Of a stretch of DNA of 64,000 nt, positions 11,964-22,518 are shown piece after piece (within the stretch, counting starts at the first letter, position 1; each line of letters starts with the position of its first letter). The notes under the pieces were generated by a model. It did not search any database and was not told the DNA's origin. It saw only the letters and a list, made by a program, of their open reading frames with translations. The stretch is from Omphiscola glabra (lineage: Eukaryota; Mollusca; Gastropoda; Lymnaeidae). The DNA is taken from NCBI GenBank assembly GCA_964017045.1, contig OZ024802.1, positions 8,878,435 through 8,942,434 of the forward strand. Reading direction: 5' to 3'. A program made the translations under genes and the position numbers.

Positions 11964-12075
11964 TTTTCTTTATACGGCGGGGGTGGCATTTTCGTGGAAC
12001 GGGGCGGCAAAAAGCTTGGCGCCCTAACCCTTTTTTACACATATGTTCACTCTATGCAGGGGCGTAATACTTAAG
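11964..12075. mobile_element. Probable GC-rich transposon remnant
   Basis: Right after the 81-bp array come tatacggcgggggtggcat, acggggcggcaaaaagcttg and gcgccctaacc, ending at tgcaggggcgtaatac. Such GGGGCGCC / GGGGCGGC / CAGGGGCGTA modules are far more GC-rich than the surroundings and look like part of a DNA transposon terminus. Class and boundaries are uncertain. Confidence 0.4.
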
Positions 12076-12225
12076 TCAATGCGTGGACAATGTTGGAGCA
12101 TTGCTCGGCATTCAATATAAGGTCATGAATCTCATCCCAATCAAGTCTTTTACCCGCCAGTCTAAATTGAAGGGTAAAAAGACGCAAATGCTTCACACAG
12201 TGATGGGGCCACACGCGTCAAATAA

Positions 12226-12350
12226 GGAGTCATTCCATTATTTATCAAGGTTAGTGTCATTCCATTATTTTTTTAAAGTAGTGTCTTTCCATTATTTTTT
12301 AAGGTAGTATCAGTCTCTTATTGATCAAGGTAGAGTCATTCCATTATTTA
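12226..12350. repeat. About 27-bp degenerate minisatellite, 4-5 copies
   Basis: Unit gtcattccattatttatcaa plus ggtta, with indels and substitutions between copies. Confidence 0.85.
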
Positions 12351-12634
12351 TGTTCGTAAACATTAGGTCGGTGACAATGTAGAGGCTGCAATTTGATCGT
12401 TTAATCAATCCATAATTTATTGTCGTCATTTAAAATGTGTTTACTGTAACATCTTTCCGATAACGTTTAGTAAACATTGTTGATCCCTTTAATTAAATTA
12501 ACTTAGTACATTGAAATGAACACTTACATCACTACCTCTTGGTTTCATGTCATCACAATTTCTATCAAATACTTAAGAAGCATTTTTAATTAAAGAAAAC
12601 AACTCAATTTTTTAAATACAAAATTGGAATTTCT

Positions 12635-13986
12635 TATCTCTCTCCCCCTCTCAACCGTCTCTCTCCTATTCCCTCTCCATGTCTCTCTCTCTCCATCACA
12701 TCTCTCTATCTCTCTCCCCCTCTCAACCGTCTCTCTCCTATTCCCTCTCCATGTCTCTCTCTCTCTCTCCTATTCCCTCTCCATGTCTCTCTCTCTCCAT
12801 CACATCTCTCTATCTCTCTCTCCCTCTCAACCGTCTCTCTCCTATTCCCTCTCCATGTCTCTCTCTCTCCATCACATCTCTCTATCTCTCTCCCCCTCTC
12901 AACCGTCTCTCTCCTATTCCCTCTCCATGTCTCTCTCTCTCCATCACATCTCTCTATCTCTCTCCCCCTCTCAACCATCTCTCTCCTATTCCCTCTCCAT
13001 GTCTCTCTCTCCATCACATCTCTCTCTCTCTCCCCCTCTCAACCGTCTCTCTCCTATTCCCTCTCCATGTCTCTCTCTCTCCATCACATCTCTCTATCTC
13101 TCTCCCCCACTCTCTCTTCCTCCCTCTCTCTCTCTCCATCTCTCTATCTCTCTCCCCCACTCTCTCTTCCTCCCTCTCCCTCTCTCCATCTCTCTAACTC
13201 TCTCCCCCAATCTCTCTTCCTCCCTCTCTCTCTCCCCCACTCTCTCTCCCCCACTCTCTCTCCCTCTCTCTCTCTCCCACTCTCTCTCCCCCCCTCTCTC
13301 TCTCTCCCTCTCTCTATCCCTCTCTCTCTCTCCCCCACTCTCTCTTCCTCTGCCTATCTCTCTCTCTTCCTCTCTCTCTCCCCCCTCTCTCTCTCTCTCC
13401 CTCTCTCTCATTCCCTCTCTCTCTCCCTCTCTCCCTCTCTCTCTCCCACTCTCTCTCCCTCCCTCCCCCTCTCTCTCTCTCTTCCTATCTCTCTCTCCCT
13501 CTCTCTATCCCTCTCTCTCTCCCACTCTCTCTTCCTCCCTCTCTCTCTCTCCCTCTCTCTCTCCCCCACTCTCTCTCCCTCTCTCTCTCCCTCCCTCTCT
13601 CTCTCCCTCTCTCTCTCCCCCACTCTCTCTCCCTCTCTCTCTCTCCCTCTCTCTCTCTCCCTCTTTCTTCCTCCCTCTCTCTCTCTCCCTCTCTCTCTCC
13701 CACTCTCTCCCTCCCTCTCTCTCCCTCTCTCTCTCCCTCTCTCTCTCGCTCTCTCTCCCACTCTCTCTGCCTCCCTCTCTCTCTCCCTCTCTCTCTCTCT
13801 CCCTCTCTCTCTCCCTCTCTCTATTCCTCTCTCTCTATCCCTCTCTCTCTATCCCTCTCTCTCTCTCCCCCACTCTCTCTCCCTCTCTCTCTCTCTCTCC
13901 CTCTCTCTCTCCCTCTCTCTATCCCTCTCTCTCTCCCCCACTCTCTCTTCCTCCCACTCTCTCTCTCTCCCTCTCTCCATCTCTCC
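12635..13986. repeat. Polypyrimidine tract of 1.35 kb with a 72-bp sub-array
   Basis: Almost only C and T on the plus strand, mostly (CTCTCTCC)n. The left part (about 12640-13100) is a 72-bp tandem repeat containing aaccgtctctctcctattcc and catgtctctctctctccatc, about 6 copies. Long Ser/Leu/Pro frames on plus and Arg/Glu frames on minus are compositional artefacts. Mirror-symmetric tracts of this kind can form triplex (H-DNA) structures. Confidence 0.95.
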
Positions 13987-14243
13987 GCTATTGACACGCA
14001 GCGATCCTTAAACGCGTTGATAAAAGAGTTCCTCGGTGTAGGGATATCAGTCAGTGATTGTGTCTGCGCTGTGACAGTAAATCGAAATGAGGAATTGCGG
14101 TAGAAAGAGGAAGATTTGCAATATTATTCCAAGTGCATGTCAAACAAGACACCCGTCATGCGTCCTCCCTCCAGGTGCTCTCAATCTGTCATAGAGCCAG
14201 CGTTCAACACAAGACCAGGTTTTCTCATAGTGGCGTATTATGG

Positions 14244-14335
14244 ATGTTATTTCATGTGAATATCTGGTGTGTTGATTGTTACAGATGTTATTTCATGTGA
14301 ATATCTGGTGTGTTGATTGTTACAGATGTTTTTTC
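14244..14335. repeat. 41-bp minisatellite, left part (interrupted by a LINE)
   Basis: Two full units (atgttatttcatgtgaatat... gattgttacag) and a partial third ending near 14335. Related sequence resumes at 14999 after the LINE. Confidence 0.88.
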
Positions 14336-14998
14336 ATGATTTTTCTAGAGCTGCGAAAAATTAGTCATATCAGACCTTTCTTAGCTTTGAATGCATCAAA
14401 GAGGCTGATGTCTGCATTCGTTCTATCACGCATGGACTACTGCAATGCTCTCATGGTGTGTCTTCCAGCTACGCTCCTGGATAAAATTAAAACAGCACAG
14501 AATAATGCGGCTCGAATTGTTCTTCGTAAACGCAAATTCGACCATGCTAAAACTCTTCTGAGGGAACTGCATTGGCTGCCGGTCCACGCTCGCATAGAGT
14601 ACAAAATTGTAACTCTGTGCTACCGCTGCTTGCATGACCTGGCGCCGTCCTATCTCCAGGCGCTCATGACGCCTTATGTACCCACTAGACAACCCCGCTC
14701 ATCCGATAGTGGCAAACTCTCGATACCGAGTGTTCGACTTGAGACTTACGGAAAGCGCACGTTCGCATTTGCTGGCCCAACCATTTGGAACACCCTTCCT
14801 GACGCTCTCAGACACAGCCAGACGCTTGGGTCCTACAAGAAAAATTTAAAAACTCATCTATTTCGCAAACACCTTATGGGGTGAAGTTGTCTACCATCTT
14901 TTCCAGCTAGTTATTATCTCCCAGCTTTGTTTTTGTACCGCGCTTCGAGCCTTTGGGGATGACGCGTGATTTTTCAAATAAACTTTATTATTATTATT
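14336..14998 (+). mobile_element. 5'-truncated CR1/L2-like non-LTR retrotransposon, 3' end
   Basis: Contains the C-terminal part of a LINE reverse-transcriptase ORF (14342-14884), a 3' UTR with the motif accgcgcttcgagcc, an AATAAA at about 14978, and a TTATTATTATTA tail to 14998. It begins abruptly at tttctagagctgcg, consistent with 5' truncation during target-primed insertion. The 41-bp minisatellite on its left reappears in diverged form immediately after the tail, so the element landed inside that array. No clear target-site duplication is visible. Confidence 0.88.
14342..14884 (+). pseudogene. LINE ORF2 C-terminal fragment (post-RT region)
   Basis: About 180 codons with no internal stop or frameshift, ending in TGA. 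Diagnostic segments of Jockey/CR1/L2-type ORF2 proteins downstream of the RT catalytic motifs are visible in order: FVLSRMDYCNALM, QNNAARIVL, LRELHWLPVHARIEYKI, LCYRCLHDLAPSYL, YGKRTFAFAGPTIWNTLP, and LKTHLFRKHL at the end. The endonuclease and the catalytic RT motifs (including FADD) are absent, so the fragment cannot act alone. The intact frame suggests a fairly recent insertion. Family membership is well supported; the clade (CR1, L2 or a relative) is less certain. An in-frame ATG upstream at 14276 lies in the minisatellite and is not a real start. Confidence 0.88.
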
Positions 14999-15110
14999 AA
15001 TATGTGCATATATGGTGTGTTGACTTTTGCAGATATTATTTCCTGCTAATATTTTGTGTTTTAAAAATGTTATAGATAGTATTTCATGTTTATTTCGTGT
15101 GTGTGTGTTT
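14999..15110. repeat. 41-bp minisatellite, right part, diverged
   Basis: Shows catatatggtgtgttgacttttgcag, recalling the left array unit, then atattatttcctgctaatatt and a further degraded copy ending in a short (GT)n. Confidence 0.7.
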
Positions 15111-16370
15111 GGCTCTTTATTTGTAACATGAACAGCTTATCTATGTCACCTTCGACAAGGTCAAGGTCACTTATGCAGATATACTTACGACTTCTCTGGT
15201 AAAAATGTGATACTACAACGTCTCGGGACCCGCTTGCATTATTCCAGTTATGTCGCCGGCATTCGAAGGAAGTTTTTTAGCAGCTCTTATTTTGATCGTT
15301 TTACGATGTTTGCAAGAAAGTTCGAACAAACTCAAGGATTGTGCATGGCAGAGGCGTAACTTGGTTGGGGGAATATGGGCCTTCCCCGAAGTCCCAACAG
15401 TCGTGTTGCGCTCAAGCGAAGATGGCATTATATATAAAGGTAAAGGGGCCTTAAAAGCAATGCTAACTTTCTTATGCGAAGTGTAACCTAACCGAAATTT
15501 CTGCCATCACAAGTGAATTATATATACTAGCACCTGCTGTAGAACCATCCCCATCAAAAGCTTCCATCGAAATTATCTCACCGTAGCCACCCTAGCAATA
15601 TTAGCTGCTGCATGTTAGACCCCCCCCCCCGCCACCTCCGTGAAAACCCCCAACCCACTTAAATAAACCTGTCCTACCCAAACGATAAACAACATGTCCG
15701 CTGCCCCTTCCCTCACATGCTGATAAGCACAGCGGCCCACATCTCTTCATCAATTGACCCTAGAAAGTAGGCCAACCCCCATTAAAACTAATTTTCTAAT
15801 TTAGCCCAATTTAACTCAGAACAACAAAAAAAAAGGAGAGGAAACCAGAAATGAAATCAGAAACAAATATCTTAACAGCATGGCCACAGAAGGCACACGC
15901 GTACTTGTACCAGCGTACTTGTACACGCGTACTTGTACCAGCGACCGCATTCTGGCATTCCGATTATTTCGTCATGGCCCCCACATCCTTCCTCTTTAGC
16001 TCTCCTACCGTACAACTGTCGGAACACTATCTTCTAACAATTACATTAACCCAATTATGGCTCCGTATTGTCTATAATTGGCCTTGTCGCGTGCAGAGCT
16101 TTGACGTCATGAGCTTCTTTTTTTTTTTTTTTTTTTTTCTTTTTTTTTTTTTCTTTTTTTTTTTAAATTTAAACAACTTGGATTTGTATTTATTTAATGG
16201 AATTAAATATATTTATCTAAAAGTGTTTTAGAATGTGTATCTTTCCATTGTCCAAGAGTTGTTGGATGTTGTTTTTGGTGCTCATCCTTTCTTCACATTT
16301 TTTTTCCACGGATTTAAAATTGCAACGCTAAAGAATTCGCAAAAACCCTGTAGAAAATAATGCAATCGTC
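15111..16370. other. Unique region, no gene; short repeats and T-tract
   Basis: Holds a nuclear-receptor-like TCAAGGTCA at 15161, a possible transposon-end motif cagaggcgtaacttgg near 15349, a C-run near 15619-15629, a 14-15 bp tandem repeat (gcgtacttgtacca, about 3 copies, 15898-15945) and an almost pure T tract of about 50 bp (16117-16164). Two overlapping antiparallel open frames at 15213-15486 lack recognisable domains. Confidence 0.5.
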
Positions 16371-16886
16371 TGTCATTTGGCAAACAGCGATCTGGCCGAT
16401 AAGTTTGGTGTGTGCCTGGTCATTTGGCTAACAGCGATCTGGCCGATAAGTTTGGTGTGTGCCTGGTCATTTGGTCAACAGCGATCTGGCTGAAAAATTT
16501 GCTGTGTACCTGGACATTTGGCCAACAGCAATCTGGCTGAGAAATTTGGTGTGTGCCTGGTCACTTGGCAGACAGCGATCTGGTCGAGAAATTTGGTGTG
16601 TGTCTGGACATTTGGCCAACAGCGATCTGGCCGAGAAATTTGGTGTGTGTCTAGACATTTGGCAGACAGCGATCTGGTCGAGAAATTTTGTGTGTGCCTG
16701 GACATTTGGCAGATAGCGATCTGGCCAAGAAATTTGGTGTGTGCCTGGACATTTGGCCCACAGCGATCTGGCCGAGAAATTTGGTGTGTGCCTGGATATT
16801 TGGCAGACAGCGACATGGCCGAGAAATTTGGTGTGTGCCTGGACATTTGGCAGACAGCGATCTGGCCGAGAAATTTGGTGTGTGCC
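16371..16886. repeat. 47-bp minisatellite, 11 copies
   Basis: Unit contains gacagcgatctggccgagaa then atttggtgtgtgcctggaca. Variants: gccgataag in the two leftmost copies, gctgaaaa, ggtcgaga. Open frames on both strands are by-products. Confidence 0.95.
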
Positions 16887-16900
16887 AAAATAAAAATCAA

Positions 16901-17014
16901 GAGATGGTGACTGGTGAATAGAGATCGTGACTGGTGAATAGAGATGGTGACTGGTGAATAGAGATCGTGACTGGTGAATAGAGATGGTGACTGGTGAATA
17001 GAGATGGTGACTGG
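16901..17014. repeat. 20-bp minisatellite, about 6 copies
   Basis: Unit gagatggtgactggtgaata; copies alternate gatggtg and gatcgtg at first, giving a 40-bp dimer, and then lose the alternation. Confidence 0.94.
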
Positions 17015-17175
17015 CTGTGTATAAAGTTGTGACAGCAATGTGCTTTGCATAAAGATCTCCAGCATTAAGAGTCCCAAATGATTATAATAATATGTTTGTA
17101 CAATTACAATCTGAGTTTTGGTTTGATGTTAAGTCGAGATAGCGTTGTACATACTAGCATTTTATAGTGTTAAGG

Positions 17176-19224
17176 ATGATAACTTGATATGGTGTTTGAG
17201 ATGATAACTTGATATGGTGTTTGAGATGATAACTTGATATGGTGTTTGAGATGATAACTTGATATGGTGTTTGAGATGATAACTTGATATGGTGTTTGAG
17301 ATGATAACTTGATATGGTGTTTGAGATGATAACTTGATATGGTGTTTGAGATGATAACTTGATATGGTGTTTGAGATGATAACTTGATATGGTGTTTGAG
17401 ATGATAACTTGATATGGTGTTTGAGATGATAACTTGATATGGTGTTTGAGATGATAACTTGATATGGTGTTTGAGATGATAACTTGATATGGTGTTTGAG
17501 ATGATAACTTGATATGGTGTTTGAGATGATAACTTGATATGGTGTTTGAGATGATAACTTGATATGGTGTTTGAGATGATAACTTGATATGGTGTTTGAG
17601 ATGATAACTTGATATGGTGTTTGAGATGATAACTTGATATGGTGTTTGAGATGATAACTTGATATGGTGTTTGAGATGATAACTTGATATGGTGTTTGAG
17701 ATGATAACTTGATATGGTGTTTGAGATGATAACTTGATATGGTGTTTGAGATGATAACTTGATATGGTGTTTGAGATGATAACTTGATATGGTGTTTGAG
17801 ATGATAACTTGATATGGTGTTTGAGATGATAACTTGATATGGTGTTTGAGATGATAACTTGATATGGTGTTTGAGATGATAACTTGATATGGTGTTTGAG
17901 ATGATAACTTGATATGGTGTTTGAGATGATAACTTGATATGGTGTTTGAGATGATAACTTGATATGGTGTTTGAGATGATAACTTGATATGGTGTTTGAG
18001 ATGATAACTTGATATGGTGTTTGAGATGATAACTTGATATGGTGTTTGAGATGATAACTTGATATGGTGTTTGAGATGATAACTTGATATGGTGTTTGAG
18101 ATGATAACTTGATATGGTGTTTGAGATGATAACTTGATATGGTGTTTGAGATGATAACTTGATATGGTGTTTGAGATGATAACTTGATATGGTGTTTGAG
18201 ATGATAACTTGATATGGTGTTTGAGATGATAACTTGATATGGTGTTTGAGATGATAACTTGATATGGTGTTTGAGATGATAACTTGATATGGTGTTTGAG
18301 ATGATAACTTGATATGGTGTTTGAGATGATAACTTGATATGGTGTTTGAGATGATAACTTGATATGGTGTTTGAGATGATAACTTGATATGGTGTTTGAG
18401 ATGATAACTTGATATGGTGTTTGAGATGATAACTTGATATGGTGTTTGAGATGATAACTTGATATGGTGTTTGAGATGATAACTTGATATGGTGTTTGAG
18501 ATGATAACTTGATATGGTGTTTGAGATGATAACTTGATATGGTGTTTGAGATGATAACTTGATATGGTGTTTGAGATGATAACTTGATATGGTGTTTGAG
18601 ATGATAACTTGATATGGTGTTTGAGATGATAACTTGATATGGTGTTTGAGATGATAACTTGATATGGTGTTTGAGATGATAACTTGATATGGTGTTTGAG
18701 ATGATAACTTGATATGGTGTTTGAGATGATAACTTGATATGGTGTTTGAGATGATAACTTGATATGGTGTTTGAGATGATAACTTGATATGGTGTTTGAG
18801 ATGATAACTTGATATGGTGTTTGAGATGATAACTTGATATGGTGTTTGAGATGATAACTTGATATGGTGTTTGAGATGATAACTTGATATGGTGTTTGAG
18901 ATGATAACTTGATATGGTGTTTGAGATGATAACTTGATATGGTGTTTGAGATGATAACTTGATATGGTGTTTGAGATGATAACTTGATATGGTGTTTGAG
19001 ATGATAACTTGATATGGTGTTTGAGATGATAACTTGATATGGTGTTTGAGATGATAACTTGATATGGTGTTTGAGATGATAACTTGATATGGTGTTTGAG
19101 ATGATAACTTGATATGGTGTTTGAGATGATAACTTGATATGGTGTTTGAGATGATAACTTGATATGGTGTTTGAGATGATAACTTGATATGGTGTTTGAG
19201 ATGATAACTTGATATGGTGTTTGA
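17176..19224. repeat. 25-bp satellite, 82 copies, apparently identical
   Basis: Unit begins atgataacttgatatggtgt and ends ttgag. From first to last unit the distance is exactly 81 x 25 bp, and I see no substitution in any copy. Since 25 is not a multiple of three, a stop-free minus frame cycles through all three phases and yields a 698-codon frame with a 25-residue period; it is not a protein prediction. The array is either very young or strongly homogenised, and copy number may be affected by assembly. Confidence 0.97.
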
Positions 19225-19684
19225 CTTGTGAATAGGGGAAATGTGTTCATACCGAAAACTCTTTATATTTCACTTTTTTAAAAATATTTTGATTTATTAA
19301 TTATTTCATCATTTTATTTTTGTGTTTTTAGGGGGGGGGGGGCGGGTGTGGGGGGGGGGGGGATTTCACATAGTTAATTATATTATGTCATCTATAAGCT
19401 TTAAGCTTTTTAAAACCGAATAATAAAATTGATCGATTTTTAAAAGCCTCAAGACATGTAACTACTACCAGCCTCTAAATACATGTCAGTGAGGTTCACT
19501 CAGTAGGACATGAAGTCATTGTTCTTACACTTGAGTACTGGCATCTGAATAGATGTAATTGAGGTACACACACATTTACATCGTTGCGTCATTCTCCTTA
19601 CACGACGTGTGGCCTTCTGAACATCTGAATTATTTCAATATACAGTACGACTACGGAAGGTCCGGTGGTCAAGTCCTACTAGAG
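19225..19684. other. Unique spacer with double G-tract
   Basis: AT-rich, with two G12-13 runs at 19331-19362 separated by cgggtgtg, a strong G-quadruplex candidate. No gene seen. Confidence 0.55.
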
Positions 19685-19882
19685 CAGCGGTTCTCAACCT
19701 GTGGGTCGCGACCCCTTTAGGGGTCAAACGACCTTTCCCCAGGGGTCGCCTAAGATCACCGGAAAACACATATTCTCTACACCTATGAAGTAGCGACGAA
19801 AATAATTTTGTGTTTGGGGGTAGCCACAACATGAGGAACTGTATTAAAGGGTCGCGGCATTATGAAGGTCTGTGAACCACTG
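19685..19882. mobile_element. Short non-autonomous hAT element, SPIN-like
   Basis: Left end cagcggttctcaacctgtgg; right end, read on minus, starts cagtggttcacagacc. Inside are gtcgcgacccctttaggggtc, cgcctaagatcaccggaaaa, atgaagtagcgacgaaaata, cacaacatgaggaactgtat and aaagggtcgcggcatta. This order matches, from memory, the short non-autonomous SPIN elements of rodents and other tetrapods almost throughout. The flanks tactagag (19677-19684) and ttatagag (19883-19890) agree at 6 of 8 positions, as expected for a hAT 8-bp target duplication. It has no transposase; mobilisation would need an autonomous partner. Length is 198 bp. Confidence 0.85.
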
Positions 19883-20068
19883 TTATAGAGAACAATACTA
19901 ACTTCAAAAGCATGTCAAGATGCCTAGAATTGGCAAAAGAATTTTTACTAAGGTAAAGAAAAAGAAACAACAACGTATTATGTTCTCTGTCTCCCGCGCC
20001 GTTTGCCAAGATGGACATTCCGGTACAATTAGATCTTAGATAAGGTAAAGATGGCCGATAGTTACCCC

Positions 20069-20254
20069 GACACCATTGTTCAGAACACAACGTTATTGAC
20101 AGACACAGTTTATGACACCATTATTCAGAACACAACGTTATTGACAGAGACAGTTTATGAAACCATTGTTCAGGACACAACGTTATTGACAGAGACAGTT
20201 TATGGAACCATTATTCAGAACACAACGTTATTTCCAGAGACAATTTATGATTCA
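20069..20254. repeat. 45-bp tandem repeat, about 4 copies
   Basis: Unit contains cagaacacaacgttattgac and agagacagtttatgacacca. The period keeps a plus frame open (TVYDTIIQNTTLLTE) for 69 codons, but there is no sign of a gene beyond the repeat. Confidence 0.92.
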
Positions 20255-21331
20255 ATGTGACATTTTCATTTTAGGACATTAAAAAAAAAAAAAACTTTCT
20301 CTAAAGTTCGAAACTTGAGCGAACCACTCAACCATGTCGCCTAGTTTCATTTCAGCTATCCCCCAGGTTTACGACCTTATTTCCGTATTTCCAATAGCGC
20401 GCGCACACCCAGGCGGAACAAAATGGCGCTGGCCTTCATTAGCCTGCAAATGAGTCGCGTCATCAAACCCTCTTTAGCCTGATATAAGGTTCAGTGAGCT
20501 ATCCACAGACCCCCCACTTCCCACCTCACCCTTTCATCGCACGTAATCTACTCCACCGAAAGTGGTGCTTCCATCAGCCAATTACTTCCGTCTTACAGAA
20601 AGCTCCTTACCAGTAATTGTCATTTCACTGCCAGTGACGGACTCGCGAAGGGGAAGGAAAGAAAATGTCAGTCAAAATGTAAAGTAATAAATTTACGGTT
20701 GAACCTGACACGTCAATTTATTAATGTTTGTATTCTCACATTTTTCAACCTCTGACTCTCATGCATGAAATTTGTTTACTCCCCCCGCCCCCCCCAAAAA
20801 AACCCATAAAAAAACCATGCATGTGATCTTTGACCTTTCCCGCGTAACGCTAAAACTTGGGTAATATATAATAGCTTCATCGGCTTGGAGAGCGACGTTA
20901 CATATACAAGAATGTTTAAATTCCGTCACTATTTTTTAAAGTAGGATTCCATTTCTGGGCTGGATCGCGAGTTAGAAGTTTATAGCTTAGGAGACCATGG
21001 GAACGAATTTCCTATTTTAGGAGACCATCGGATAAGGCGTCGAGGCCGAGGAGTCGGTTTATGTTGTATTATATTTCCTTTTACTCGGACTACAGATGGA
21101 AGGTCACGTGGCACACGAATTGGCTAAATCAAAATAGATGACGTCAGTTATCACTTTGTGTTATACCGCGTTAGAAAAACGATGCAGTGTGACGTCATAT
21201 ACCGTTGTTACAGGTGCCATACCCTGGGCCCGAAAATATAAGATCCATCCTACAGACCTTTCTTTAAATAGTGGCAGGACTGAAAAGAACAATTTCGGCG
21301 TGTTCATAAAATAAATTAATACAATATTGAA
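20255..21331. other. Unique region with promoter-like elements
   Basis: Relatively GC/CpG-rich patches (gcgcgcgcacac at 20398) and two TGACGTCA sites (21139, 21190). No exon is recognised with confidence; see the separate regulatory entry at 20391. Confidence 0.5.
20391..20480 (+). promoter_or_regulatory. Weak promoter/5' exon candidate
   Basis: A CCAAT (20391-20395) precedes a CpG-dense gcgcgcgc stretch and aaaATGGCGctgg, which resembles a YY1-type start (ATG at 20423). The frame from that ATG codes only 19 residues before TGA and I see no good splice donor inside it. Confidence 0.2.
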
Positions 21332-21628
21332 CTATCCGGAAATTTGATCGAAAGAAATTTCGTCGACGGAAAATTGATCGACGGAAATTTGATCGAACGG
21401 AAATTTGGTCAAATCTTTTTTTTAGTTTATAAGTTAAAATTGTGCGCCAAATTTCTTTTTCAAAGCATTATTTTGTTTTACTATATAGTATAGTGCGTTG
21501 AAAAAGAAATTTGACGAAAATTTTAACGAATGAACTGAAAAAAAGATTCGACCAAATTTCCGTTCGATCAAATTTCCGTCGATCAATTTTCCGTCGACGA
21601 AATTTCTTTCGATCAAATTTCCGGTAAC
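21332..21628. mobile_element. Foldback MITE, copy 1
   Basis: Nearly a full palindrome with arms of about 140 bp. The left arm begins ccggaaatttgatcgaaaga and the right arm, read in reverse complement, gives the same start and order (cgtcgacggaaaattgatcg next). The loop region holds tagtgcgttgaaaaagaaat. No coding capacity. A second copy lies at 42943-43197. An open frame of 181 codons on minus over this region is half MITE and is not credible as a gene. Confidence 0.88.
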
Positions 21629-22518
21629 CCTATTTTTCAACTCAAATATCTGTATTTGCGGCCCCTTCCCCTTGATATCCCAGAACATGATATTATTTAT
21701 AGCATGAGCCCTTTTCTGGTTAGTTTTGAGGCTTTTATGCATTGTGAGGTGTGGGTAAGGCCGCTCCCCACTGCCTAAAAAAACATGCTTCTCTAATGCG
21801 CAACTGAAGTGCGTAGTACCGGGACTAGGGAAATTCAAGGTATGGAAAAGGTCGCTGCTCCTTGCCGACTGTGTGTTTCCAGCGTGCCTTGTCACCGGAA
21901 GTTTGCTTTCATTCATGACAGGGCCCGGGATCGAGCATGAATCCATTGAACAGTGTTTCTCGAAGGGATCTTTGCTCATGACCCTCCAAAGGGCTTTTAT
22001 TCCACGGATAGCGCTTAGAATTGTCTGACAACAGGGACAAACATGAGGAAGCGGTATTTTTTGTTGTTAGTTTTTAAAAATATTTAGTTTTAGTTTTGAG
22101 CGAATAGAAATGCATTCATTCATCACGTGATACTAAAATAAAGAAAGTCGTTCTTATTCAATCAGGAGGGCTAATATAGGTCATCTTGACCTTCCGGGCC
22201 CCGGAATTCAACATTATCAACAATTGGAAGGTTTTATTCCAATTCCGAGAAACGAAAAAATAATAATAATTTAGTTTGAAGAATGCGTGCTCTGACCCGA
22301 TGTATGGATATTGCCGTTGTTACAAGAACACATCATTCCTAATCAATTCTGTTAGCATGCCGTCAAATTCACTTAAATAGATCCAATTATGAGAATGAAA
22401 AAATGACCTTGAAAAAATGAATGAAAACGAATAACGAGATGTTATGACACTGTAATGTTTTCGAAAGGTAATTTTGTTAGTCTTTTTCCCAACAAAATAG
22501 CTAACAAATGATACAAAA
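21629..22518. other. Unique region, no gene recognised
   Basis: Contains aataataataat near 22260 and AT-rich DNA. No domain, splice-supported exon or RNA gene recognised. Confidence 0.5.

Noticed and set aside
11595..12074. 159-codon frame with four 27-residue repeats
   Set aside because: Follows from an 81-bp tandem repeat of a likely transposon piece; the frame ends inside the GC-rich remnant.
12624..14011. Ser/Leu/Pro-rich frames on plus and Arg/Glu-rich frames on minus
   Set aside because: Pure composition effect of the CT-rich tract.
17154..19250. 698-codon frame on minus
   Set aside because: Produced by a 25-bp unit with no stop in any phase.
21434..21979. 181-codon frame on minus as a gene
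   Set aside because: The C-terminal half is translated MITE sequence and the rest has no recognisable domain.
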